38,226 bases of DNA from NCBI GenBank assembly GCA_003194525.1, contig NBIV01000421.1, forward strand, positions 1-38,226, given 5' to 3'. The first letter of the stretch is position 1, and each line of letters begins with the position of its first letter. Origin of the DNA: Gracilariopsis chorda (Eukaryota > Rhodophyta > Florideophyceae > Gracilariales > Gracilariaceae). The notes beneath the pieces are model-generated. The model saw nothing but the letters and a program-made list of their open reading frames with translations. It was not told the DNA's origin and did not search any database. Shown one piece after another: positions 1-9,148 of this stretch. The position numbers and the translations under genes are program-made.

Positions 1-1204
1 CTTGGTGTTCGCCTTGTATAAGGTTTATTTACCTGCACTGCCGTTGGTCTTCGTCACGACACTCGTGACTCAGCTCCCCCTTATTTTTCCCTTTAGAGGG
101 TGGGTTTCTCGCTACCCACGGCTCTTGTTTGCGCGTGCCACTAACTTGGAAACCTCACCTCTCTAGAGGACAACCCACCCCTATACACCGCTCCTGCGGG
201 TACCCGATTCTTGCCTCAACCTCCCTGCGCAAGTCGTGATGGGTGGCCTCGGCCTTACAACCTGACATAGTCGTCCCACTCCTGGGAGAGATCTACTCAA
301 CTGGGCTCACCTCTAACGAGGAAAGATCCCGACCGTTTTTTGTTGCACTCCCGCTTTCGGGCATTGCACTAAAAGTCAGGATGTGGGCATGGCCAGAGCG
401 GACTTTGAAACAAAATAGTGCTGATACCGCTGAAAGCGTTGCAGTTCACAGGCACCGAGCCATGATATGCTCCGGTCGTGTCGACGGAAACGTCACGGTT
501 TCTACAAACACGGGCAACTTTGGTTATATACCGTCGGCCAACCAGTAGGGTATGATGCAGGATTCAAAAGCAATTGCGTAGTGCATTGGCGGCGGTATGT
601 TCGTGATGCCATTTTGTTGCTCAGAGAGGATGCATAAAAAACATTGATGTCATTGCTGCAGCCAGACATCTCAAAAAAATATGCTAGATCTATAAAAGGC
701 AATCGGCGATCGCTGCCATCATGATCGTTGAAACGCCTTCTTTATTTTCGTATTTCCCGTTATGCGCAGTCGGGCAGTTCTTTCAATTCTATTTGCAATA
801 GTCCATGGAACCTAACATACCTAGAAACTCACACTCTTGACTTTGGCGGAGAAGATGACGCACGCCCTCTTCGGTAAAGCTCCGTAAGTACTCCACACCA
901 AAACAGGCTAAAACAGCCTTCGCAAAGCGCTTCATGCACTGCAAAGCCGTATAATTCTTCGTGCAAACGTACTAGTCGATTTAGTCAGCTATGCTGCCAG
1001 AGACGAAGAGGCAAAGTGCATTAATTGTATTTTGCAAAGTCTTGAAGCCATGCCAGTGCGTCACATCCGTTCTTTGTGTGAATGACACTTTTTGCTCTAC
1101 AATTGCGCTAGCAATACGGTAAAATACTGCAAGGCATATGTGGTATCGGTGGGTGAACTATCTGTGAGATGAGTAGAGAATTAATCGTGGTATAGATCTA
1201 CAGT
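1..1204. other. Left-end stretch without a recognisable gene
   Basis: No reading frame here gives a protein that I recognise. Short open frames exist (for example 243-548 on the plus strand) but have no motif, no bias and no supporting neighbour. The window starts inside this stretch, so part of a feature may be cut off at the left edge. Small hairpins such as the GTGGGT/ACCCAC pair near 99-118 are visible but do not define an element. Confidence 0.5.
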
Positions 1205-1420
1205 TGTCGCTCTGCGGCCCTGCGTCACGTTTGCTGCTTTTCCTGGACGGGAGCCTCGACGAGGACCGCCTTCGCTGCTATCGCTGCTGCTGCTGTCGAG
1301 AAGGAGCAAGGCAGCGTCTTCGTCATCGTGTACAAGTTCGTGGAGAAGAATATCCATGGCTTGAAAGGATCATTCCCGTCTTACAGGAACTCCCGACACC
1401 GTTGGGGATGTGCTATTTGA
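1205..1420 (+). CDS. Possible exon or gene remnant, unrecognised
   Basis: An open frame runs from about 1205 to a TGA at 1418-1420 and becomes GC-rich exactly where it begins, just after a CTACAG that could be a splice acceptor. The translation has an alanine-rich helix-like part (around AFAAIAAAAVEKEQ) followed by a hydrophobic stretch (SVFVIVYKFVEKN) that reads like folded protein. There is no in-frame start codon and no family that I recognise. It could be the last exon of a gene extending left, a decayed fragment, or chance. Confidence 0.15.
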   Translation, partial: CRSAALRHVCCFSWTGASTRTAFAAIAAAAVEKEQGSVFVIVYKFVEKNIHGLKGSFPSYRNSRHRWGCAI

Positions 1421-1636
1421 GGCAGGACAGAATAACTGAAAACATTTGTTCAGCCAACCACGGCATCACAAGTTGCTCAAACTGTTTGCTCTTTTTCCTA
1501 TTTGCTTCGCATCCGGTGGAGATGCTCTAAATCAGTTTAGCCGCAGGCTACATAGTATTCGCAAGATATGATCTGATCTGGCAGAACTGGGGAGCGAGCA
1601 CAAGGAGACTCGTATGGACGCTAATCCCGTATTGCA

Positions 1637-3028
1637 ATGTGGGAGGAAGCTTTTGGAGGTGCAGCAGCGCAGATGAAGCGAAGATGGGCGTTTTGTGCAA
1701 GCGCCAGCGCGCGCATCGAAGGGGGTGTAACACAGGGCAGAACAAAAGCAGCGATAAACCGCAAACCAAAGTCGCAAATCAGCGAACAAGAAGCGCATCA
1801 AATTGTGACGCAAGCCACAGAAGCAGTGTATCCAAAGTTCCGAGCAATCGACGAGCTGACTCAACACAACCTGCAAAAAGTGCTGCAAGCAATGCAACGA
1901 CATCGTTTATCACAGCTACATTTCACGCGCGCAGATGGCTACGGACATGCGGATTATGGGGTGCAGACTTTGGATGAGATATTCGCAGATGTGTTTGGGG
2001 CGGAGGCTGGGTTGGTAAGGATTCAATTTGTGTCTGGGACGCATGCTATTGCCGCGGCTTTATTCGGGGTGCTGAGACCTGGGATGAGGTTTTGAGCGTT
2101 GCTGGAGGTGTGTACGACACGCTTGAAGAGGTGATTGGAATTCGTGACAACGGTGGTGGAAGTTTGAAGGAGTTTGGAATCTCGTATGATTACGTGCCTC
2201 TAAAAGGCACGCAAGTGGACTATGAAGCATAGCAAGTCGAATAAACTCGCGGACTAAAGTGATCCTGGTTCAAAAGTCGTTCGGATACAGCTGGCGTGAA
2301 GCCCTGAGCAACGCGCAGGTGGCGCGGATTGTTCGGTTGGTGAAGGGCGTGAAGTCGGACGTGATCGTGGTTGTGGACAACTGTTTCACGGAGTTTTGCG
2401 AAGTTGAAGAGGCTACTGCTGCTGAGGTGGGCGCTGATCTGGCGGCCGGTTCACTGATCAAGGAGTTGGAGGCGGAATGGCGCCTTCGGGCGGATACGTT
2501 GTAGGACGACAGGAGCTTGTTGAAAAGGCGGGATTCCGACTGGCCGCGCCAGGTATCCGCGCTGCAGCGGGACTAGGCTCCACGAAGGCGCTTGCGCAAG
2601 GGCTGTTCATGGCGCCGTCCACAGTAGGCGAGGCGCTCAAAGGCGGCCTTCTCGTCGCCGAAACAATGGCTTACCTCGGATATGACACCATTCCCCCATG
2701 CGGAGAACGGGGATATGTACGCGCGGTTCGGCTTGGATGCGAGCATAAGGTGCGCTCTTTCTGCGAGGCGGTGCAGCAGGCAGGGCCTGTTGGCGCTTTT
2801 GTGCGCGCTACTATGGGCGAGTCGGACGGGTACGCGGACCGCGTGCTGTTTGCTCAGAGCACTTTTGTGGACGGGTGCACGGCGGAACTATCAGCGGATG
2901 CTCCGGCGCGGGAGCCGTGGGCGGTGTTCGCGCAAGGCGGTCTGTGCTGGCAGCACTGGGCGCTGGCGCTGGCTCGTATAGTGAGCGGCGTAGGGTGGGC
3001 GTCTGATTCGCATTTGAGTGCAGATTAA
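1637..3028 (+). pseudogene. Alr-type PLP enzyme (aluminium-resistance / methionine gamma-lyase-like family), three frameshifts
   Basis: The reading path matches the bacterial-type aluminium-resistance protein family (PLP-dependent, fold type I, also called methionine gamma-lyase-like; cytosolic). In order I see an N-terminal helix with the family pattern of FRAIDELTQHNLQKVLQAM; the stretch QFVSGTHAIAAALFGVLRPG; YDTLEEVIGIR with SLKEFGI; VVDNCFTEF; AGSLIK, whose lysine is the expected PLP Schiff-base residue (about 2454-2460); then GGYVVGRQELVEKAG and a C-terminal VFAQGGLCWQH. The length, about 450 codons, suits the family. The path is broken by three apparent one-base deletions near 2081-2083 (a G run), 2228-2232 and 2461-2465, each restoring the frame with nothing else missing. 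No GT-AG introns fit those points. Either a recent pseudogene or, more likely, a working gene with sequencing indels. The exact start is uncertain; the first ATG is used. The in vivo substrate is not known from sequence. Confidence 0.8.
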
Positions 3029-3083
3029 CGCTTTGCGGGTTGCTTTTTGGAGCCGCGGCGCGTCCTCGCTGCTGCTCACGCGC

Positions 3084-3680
3084 ATGGAAGCGGAGGAGGA
3101 CAGGGACGACGACATGCTCACCGGTGCAGAGGCGATGCTCGCCGCCTTGGACGGTCGCATCTCCGCTGCCGCTCGCGAATTGCAGCGCTCTGCTACTTCG
3201 TCCGCCACCGCGTCGAACGACGCCACGCTTCGCGAGCTCTACGAGCAACGGCGACGAGTGGCGTCCAAGTTGCCGAACTTCTGGCTCCGCGTTCTTCTCA
3301 ACCATCCCGCATTCGCGCTGCATCTGACCGCCACAGACGCGCAACTACTTCAATCACTATCCCATCTGGACGTGTCCGCCGTCGACGCCCCGCACAACTT
3401 CACGCTCACCTTTCATTTCTCGCCCAACGCGCTGCTCGCCGTCCCCGCCCTGCGCAAGCGATACTCGTTCTCCGAGCGTTGTGGACGAGTGGTGCAGAAT
3501 GACACTGCAAGCTGGTTGGTCTCTCCTCCCAGTTCAGGTTTCGCCTTCTGGCTCACGGTGGATACAGTCGATTCCGCCCATCTCGGCGAGCTGCTTCGTT
3601 ACACCGTGTACCCGCGCGCAACAGACCTTTACTTCAACACCTACACACTAGCGGAAGACGACGATACACTATCCATCTAG
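3084..3680 (+). CDS. SET/NAP-family histone chaperone
   Basis: A 198-residue protein of the nucleosome assembly protein superfamily, closest in layout to SET/TAF-I beta and Vps75. These proteins form dimers through a long N-terminal helix and bind histones in the nucleus and cytosol. The visible hallmarks are an acidic start (MEAEEDRDDD), a long helix (residues about 14-62), the KLPNFWLRVLLNHPA signature at about 63-77, the FTLTFHFSPN strand region at about 108-117, and the C-terminal LGELLRYTVYPRATDLYF segment that matches the earmuff end of SET. I chose the ATG at 3084; an in-frame ATG at 3018 would add 22 residues and overlap the preceding gene. The long acidic tail of animal SET is short here (EDDD). 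Its 3' end overlaps the end of the convergent VPS72 gene by 12 bp. No frameshift is seen. Confidence 0.85.
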   Translation: MEAEEDRDDDMLTGAEAMLAALDGRISAAARELQRSATSSATASNDATLRELYEQRRRVASKLPNFWLRVLLNHPAFALHLTATDAQLLQSLSHLDVSAVDAPHNFTLTFHFSPNALLAVPALRKRYSFSERCGRVVQNDTASWLVSPPSSGFAFWLTVDTVDSAHLGELLRYTVYPRATDLYFNTYTLAEDDDTLSI

Positions 3681-4543
3681 CCCCTTTCCGAACATCACAT
3701 CACGAATCTGCTCTTCCGAAACGCCGTTTGTAAAACTCACACAACACTCGCCATCACGCCACAACAGTCCCATTCTCTCCCCATTCACAGCATCGCGTTG
3801 CACAACGACGCCCTTCTTCTCTTCCTCCACCCTCAAAAGCCGTTTCAAACTCTCCCTGTTCTCCCGTTCAGTCTCCTCCGCCGCAAGCAAGCGCTCCTCC
3901 TGAGTCGGCACCACAAACTGTTCCACGCGACGCTCGCGCGGTTTGCGACTTTCTCTTATGGCGCGTCGCTCCGCGGCGCGCGCTGAAGCTACTCTGGTGC
4001 TTTTTCGTAGCGAGCTCCGATCCAGCCCGCCGCTGCTGCTGGCTTTGTTGCTGTCCCTTCTTGCGCGCTTTTTCGCACCGCCTTCCCCGCCGTCTGATGC
4101 TTGCTTGGCCTTCTTCACGCCTGGATCTACGTAGCGTCCAGTGCGTCCCTTCTGCCCGCGCACCCGTTCCGCTCGTCGCGCCTCGCGTTCAGCTGAGTCC
4201 GCCTCCTTTTCAGAGTCCTGCGCCATCTCGTCCTCGTCGAAATCAGAGTCCACCACATCCTGCAACACCAAATAGAGACGCGCACGTCAGTTCGTTGGGT
4301 CGTGCTGAAGGCGCAAGTAGCATATCAACTTCATTGCGCCATGTTCATGGGCATCTGTTTTTATTCTTGACCGCCCAGACTTACCTCTTCGTCCGATAGC
4401 TGTGCCACGTCTACGGACGCGTCGTCGGAACCTTCGTACAAGAGCTCCCCTTCTTGTTCGAACAGTTCGCGTGCGCGGCGCTCCAGTTCCGCCACCGACT
4501 TCAGTTTGCGCTTGCTGCGCCGCGGTGCCGCTTGCTCGTCCAT
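3669..4543 (-). CDS. VPS72: VPS72/YL1 (SWC2), SWR1-complex subunit, two exons
   Basis: Exon 1 is 4543-4385 and exon 2 is 4259-3669, joined across a GTAAGT...GCAG intron. YL1/Swc2 binds the H2A.Z-H2B dimer and helps SWR1-type remodellers deposit H2A.Z in chromatin. Evidence: a basic N-terminus (RRSKRKLKSVAELERRA) followed by an acidic histone-binding segment that ends DVVDSDFDEDEM across the splice junction; the conserved SLRKSTR; and the family pattern PTQEERLLAAEETERENRESL. The start used is MDEQ at 4543; an upstream in-frame ATG at 4633 would add 30 residues. The protein is about 249 residues and stops near a CVSFTNG motif, so it lacks the usual C-terminal YL1_C domain. There is no room for that domain on this strand without running through the SET/NAP gene. 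The locus puts two histone-exchange genes tail to tail with 12 bp of shared coding sequence. Confidence 0.88.
4260..4384 (-). other. Spliceosomal intron of VPS72
   Basis: This 125-bp segment on the minus strand starts GTAAGT and ends TTGCAG, in phase 0 between a glutamate codon and the aspartate of DVVDSDFDEDE. Removing it joins the acidic N-terminal segment as expected for YL1 proteins. It is the only intron in the window that I can support. Confidence 0.85.
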
Positions 4544-4668
4544 CTCTCCAGCCAATGGAAGTGCGTGTCTCCGAGCCTGCCTGTCTCGATTACGTTCTCC
4601 TCTGCTGATTCCCTTGACGATAGATGTGAGCAATGCGAGCAGCTCTTCCAGACGGGGTAACCCTCATA

Positions 4669-6741
4669 ACGGGGTAATTTGGCAAATGGAACAATTTGGC
4701 AAGACATAAGAGCCACACATTGTCCCTGTCAGTTTCGGCTTTATTCAGGTCACTACTGGACTGCTACGTCATTGTCCACTCCTTCTGACTCGGTTCTGAC
4801 TGTTCCACAGTCTAGTAGCGGATGAAGCACAATGCCCGAGTCCATGAGACGCCAGACGGCTCGTCTCAAACGCAGCAAATTGCAACGAGCCCAAGAGGGA
4901 AAGGCTCGTAACCAAGCTTTTCAATTGCTGCAGACGAATGAGAAGCTTTCCAGCATTGCCGCACGCTGTTCTGTATCCCTCACAACGCTTTACCGCATAA
5001 GACGAGCTTGGAAGGAAAAGAAGCAATCACTGTTGCACAAACTTTTGAGTCCTGTAGACTACCATGCAGGACGACCATCTGTCTTGAGCACACAAGAAGA
5101 AGAAATGATTGTGAAAAGAGTAAAGCATGCCGCCGAAAGAGGCTTTGCATTCGATATCAATCACCTCAAAGAAGCTATGTCAACTATAGCAGCGGACGGC
5201 AGACACAGCTACAAAAACGCTCTCCCATGCGATGACACAATCCGTAGCTTTCGTGCACGCCACCGCGACATCACGTACCGAAAGACAGAGAATCACTGCC
5301 ATCGGTACTTTCTTGGGGAGGACTTAGAACATGTCCACACCCTCGTTCACCACCTGAAAGCTTTGAAACAAAAACATTCCGACCTGTTCCAAGACCCAAG
5401 CCGCATCTGGAACTTGGACGAGACCGCAGTAAGCGCAGATTACGGAAAGCGAGGACGAACTTTCTCCGCATCCGCTTCTAATTTGGGTGGTAGGCGGCAC
5501 AATATAAAGGACAATGGAGCCCACCTTACTGCTGTGGTAATCGCCTCAGCATCCGGTCTAGTTGCTCCACCCTTCTTTGTTGCGTCCGGAAAAAAAGGTG
5601 ATGCCGCGGTGGAAAACCCCGATCCCGAGCAGCGCGAAAGTCCACCTACCAGCCAGTCTACGGTGGTTGACGGAGAACACCTGGATTCCGGATGGAACCC
5701 ATATCGCGCTAACGACGAAGGGGTCAATGACAATGGAGATCATGCCCAAACTCATTACGCATTTCAACGAGTTCTGCCGTAAGTTTGTGACACCTGACAA
5801 GCCCGTCCTGCTGCTCCTTGATGGCCATAGCTCCCGTAAAGGTGCCGAGTGGATCCTGTACTGCCATAAATATAACATAATTGTTATCCAACTTCCGGCA
5901 AATACATCCCATTTTCTGCAACCTTGTGACGCAACCATTAATAAGAAGTTCAAGGAAAGGACAAGGCAGGTCAGAGATGTGCTGATAAAAACTGGAATGT
6001 ATAGCAATGCGAACATTGCATTCAAACTTAAGCTGGGTGTTGCAGGATTTCAAGTTCTTACAGCAGACGTCGTTCAACAGAGCTTCATATCCACCGGCAT
6101 GTGGCCGATGAATTTTCAATTCTACGAGATGCTTCGCGAGCGGCTATCGATGGAGAAGCGAGTTCCAAACGAGAATACTGAGCAGCACAAAGAACTGCAC
6201 ATGACATTACGGACAGCCGATGTTGTTATCTATTCGCGGATTCGAGAAATTGTGGAGCGTGAGGACAATGCCACGATAGGTGTCGCGTTAGTAGAGCAGA
6301 CGTTACAGAATAACCGTTCCGCCCATCGTGTCTTGTGGGAAGCTGCACCATTACAGGCACCTGTTTGTCATATGCGTTCAAATATGAAAAGCATGTCGGG
6401 TGCGCCAGCCGCGGTTTTGTCTGATGTGGGTGTGTTGAAGAATGTGACGAATGGCGGGAGGGCGCAGCGGAGATCAAGAACGGTAAAGTATGTTGGGCCA
6501 GGCAAGGAAAACATGCAGTTAGCAGGCGGGGATAATGTTGATGGAGCTGGTTTATGGGACGCCACCGATGATATTCCACTTCTGACGCTCTGGCGGCAAG
6601 AGCGAAATGAAGACGGGTCTTTAGAGGAGCATAATGTAGCGGCGGCCGAAGCCGCCACAGCCCTGTTGGGGCTCAGCACAAGGTAATCGGCTTGCGATGA
6701 GTTGAAGTGGGTGATCGGGGCTTCGCCAAATTCCCCCAGGT
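4669..6741 (+). mobile_element. pogo/Tigger-like DNA transposon
   Basis: A DDE transposase gene (4832-6686) is closely framed by a weak inverted repeat. The left end at 4669-4686 and the reversed right end at 6741-6724 share AC, a GGGG run and an exact AATTTGGC, with a 2-nt length difference. Each end is flanked by a TA dinucleotide (4667-4668 and 6742-6743), the target duplication expected of the Tc1/mariner-pogo superfamily. A second AATTTGGCAA at about 4693-4702 lies just inside the left end. The transposase identification is firm; the ends are tentative because the repeats are short and imperfect. Confidence 0.5.
4832..6686 (+). CDS. pogo/Tigger-type DDE transposase, one frameshift
   Basis: Cut-and-paste transposase with two N-terminal helix-turn-helix units (about residues 25-60 and 78-130, the second in the style of CENP-B/Tc5 proteins), then a DDE_1 catalytic domain. 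The catalytic aspartates are visible: the first in NLDETA (residue 196), the second in LLLLDGHSS (codon at 5820-5822), the third in LQPCD, giving 35 residues between the last two. The NTSHFLQP motif before the third is typical. A one-base shift occurs at a run of seven A (5590-5596): the frame before it ends in a proline-rich nonsense region while the next frame carries on the catalytic domain. With six A the frame would be continuous, so this is an indel from decay or sequencing error. The C-terminal part (after about 6130) is variable and unrecognised. Confidence 0.82.
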
Positions 6742-7321
6742 TAGGCCTTGGGACAACGTGGCTTCAGAAATCTCCTGTAAAAAGCGTCCGTTTGAAGCCG
6801 TGGAGGACGATTTCTGCCTGCGAAAATTTGTGCCAAATATCCCCGCTGGGAGGGTTAGCGGCACGTGCAACGGTACCTGCCAACGTTTTCCGTACCAAAG
6901 GTACCTTTTCCTTCATATTTCGACAAGCGGTTCTCCCACATCTGTGGACCTGCCTGCACACATGTGCACCCATTCTCTACCTCCTTCCTCTTCTCCGCAA
7001 CCTCTCTCTCTCTCTCTTTTACGAACACGCATACATTAATTCCTCGTAGCGCGGGGGTTTGCTAAGAACCCCGACAACCTATAATACTTACTCCCATACC
7101 GTAGCCTCGAACTACAAACCAGTCTTTGAACACCGCGCCGATGTCCCTGAATACCGCACGCTCATGCTCCCGTTGCTCTTCCTTTCCAGTTCATCCTGCG
7201 ATATCCAGAACGAGCGCAGTTCTCCTCCCAAACTACGACGCTACTTCAGTCAGGACATGCATCGAAATCTAACGTACATTTGGCATTCAAATTGATGAGG
7301 ATCAGCGTGCTTAGCATTTGT
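6742..7321. other. Intergenic stretch with a CT microsatellite
   Basis: No convincing gene. There is a pyrimidine-rich tract with (CT)8 at 7002-7017 and a GGGGTT/AACCCC hairpin near 7051-7070. Short open frames on both strands overlap each other and look like chance. Confidence 0.5.
7002..7017. repeat. (CT)8 microsatellite
   Basis: Eight uninterrupted CT units followed by TTT, in a pyrimidine-rich stretch downstream of the transposon. Confidence 0.9.
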
Positions 7322-8889
7322 TTACATTTGCGTATGCGGTGCGTATGGATAATGAGGAATGACACATGCCGGATCGATGTTTTCCGGGGGGTTAGTGGTA
7401 TGAAACGTGAAGCCATCTGGAGCGATCACAGTGTATAACATCGGCCTTTGCGGGGGAGCAATGGGGGTACATAAGACTCCGCTGGAGTCACTGTAATATC
7501 AGTGCGATATTGCACAGGCTGTGTGGAGGGCCGAATGTCAGCAGGCTGAAAGTGCACCACGTTTTGTGTGCTGTGCGTGGAAGCCTGCGAAGGCTTGTCT
7601 TCATTCAGAGGGGCGACTGGAGTATTGTAGTTCGAGACAGTTCGCACTCCAGTAGGATACTGAGTGAGATCTTGATGGGTGTTCACAGGCCAGCTGTTGT
7701 GAGTGTGAACATATTGGGCGTCTTGTCCGTCACTTCCCGCGAAGTTGTACACATAGTAGTTCGGACCAGCGGGCGTATAATTCACGACACTAAAGTTTCT
7801 GGTTGGTGTAGCTCGTTGAATGCGAGCGGCTGAATCCATACGCATCCGCTTTGATGACGGTTGTTGCATTTCCTGGTGAACGGAAGCCTCCTGTGGCACC
7901 CGTCTGGCATTTGGACTTGATATAAACTGGGCAAATTGCCGTCGACTGGGCCTATTGAGCCTCGAAACTGTATTCGGTTGCGGGTCATCAAGATATCGTC
8001 GGATAGGAGATCTTTCCAAGCGTGCGCGTTTTCTTCGATTGCCCAGCAATACTGCCTGCCCGGAAGCAGCCGCCTTGCTGCGGTCGTGAACTTCTGAATC
8101 GCTTGACTCCACGTTGCTGTCCTTCGCCGTCTCAGTTGGATTAGAAGGATCCGCAAGAGCCCCCCGGCTCTTGAGGAGCACAGTCCGGTTCAAGGCGTTT
8201 CTAATCGGTGCATACTTCGGTCTCAGTGCCACTGGCTGGTTTCTACCAGCTTTTGGGTTCGTGAGTTTGGAGGAGTTTGTGCCGAAGCCGTCCGTATGCT
8301 TCACTGTATCGTTCCTGAATTCGTCATCTGGATCTGCCTTCCTCTCGGACGCGGTGCACTCCACTGCTCTTAGCGTATTGGAGGATTTCTTGCCTTTTTT
8401 GGATACATTTGTTGCCCTAGGCGGTATCCTTCGGGCTTTGGGGCTCGTCTGCTTCCTCTTCAATTCCTTGGTCTGAAGCGGATGAACAGATTCTTTTAAC
8501 ATCAGAGCTTGTGGCACGTCTGTACTCGAGTCACTCCCTGAGCTTAAGAAGTACTCTCGAACTTCCTTGCTTTGGCGTTTCTGAGGGTTGTGGATGGGAT
8601 CTTCTTGCTCACGGGAAAGATCCTCACCGTCTGCGATACAAGTTTTTGTGTCTTCATGCTGTACCTTCGGCTCGGCACCCGCTGGTAATGCAATGACACC
8701 TGCCTGCTTCTTCTTTTGTCTGGAACAATCCGTCGTGTCCTGTTGATGTTGGAGTTGCTGAGTATTAATAATAGGATCATCAGAAAAACTCATCGACCTT
8801 GGAATGAGATTGGTGTCCTTCAAGGTTGTTCCTGATAAGCATTGTTCCTGTGACGAAGTACATAAATTCCTAGTGTTGCATTTTTCCAT
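7322..8889 (-). CDS. Orphan nuclear-type protein, copy A of a duplicated pair
   Basis: A long intronless frame of about 520 codons with no family that I recognise. It is mostly low-complexity, polar and basic, with lysine/arginine clusters suited to nuclear import (KELKRKQTSPKARR at about 141-154, GNRRKRARLER at about 283-293) and several SP/TP sites. The strongest conserved block, residues about 343-398, has PSSKRMRMDSAAR and then NYYVYNFAGS with a nearby HTHN. The same block recurs in the gene at 17753-19742, which shows that it is a real domain. The uninterrupted frame ends at 7426, but copy B aligns with another frame (LYTVIAPDGF) down to a stop at 7322-7324. I therefore infer a one-base shift in one of two short G/C runs at about 7451-7467. 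Upstream motifs shared with copy B lie at 9115-9148. The function is unknown; a DNA- or RNA-associated role is only a guess from composition. Confidence 0.6.
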
Positions 8890-9114
8890 TTCTTATATTT
8901 CAGTTGAGTAACCAGAACACACGAAACAACACAGTCACAGCGAGCTGTAAAGCAAGGAAAAAACCAAGAAGAGATAACTCAGAAATGGTCTAACGAATGT
9001 CGGGTAGCGATGGTGTTGCTTATTTTTTGCCAAGTTGAGGCTGTTGAAGGTTAGACACCCATCGTCCAAGCAGTATGCTTTATTGTTTTAACTTGTATCT
9101 GGTGGTATTGGTGT

Positions 9115-9148
9115 CTAACAGTAGACGCCTGCCCGTGCTAACAGTGAA
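9115..9148 (-). promoter_or_regulatory. Conserved upstream motif pair of copy A
   Basis: The octamer CTAACAGT occurs twice, at 9115-9122 and 9138-9145, as CTAACAGTAGAC and GCTAACAGTGAA, about 226 bp upstream of the copy A start. The same pair with the same flanks occurs upstream of copy B at 20101-20131, although the sequence between motif and gene has diverged. Retention in both copies suggests a promoter or binding site. The core resembles MYB-type AAC sites, but no factor can be named from this. Confidence 0.4.

Noticed and set aside
2088..2470. Introns in the Alr gene at the frame changes
   Set aside because: No sequence is left over at the junctions; coding continues base by base with a one-base offset, and no GT-AG pair fits.
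2811..3344. Long open frames on the minus strand opposite the Alr and SET/NAP genes
   Set aside because: They are mirror frames of GC-rich coding sequence, rich in Arg, Pro and Ala with no motif.
5590..5602. Programmed ribosomal frameshift in the transposase at seven A
   Set aside because: The break lies inside the catalytic domain, the required shift is +1 and not the usual -1, and the same kind of single-base break occurs in unrelated genes here. A simple indel explains it better.
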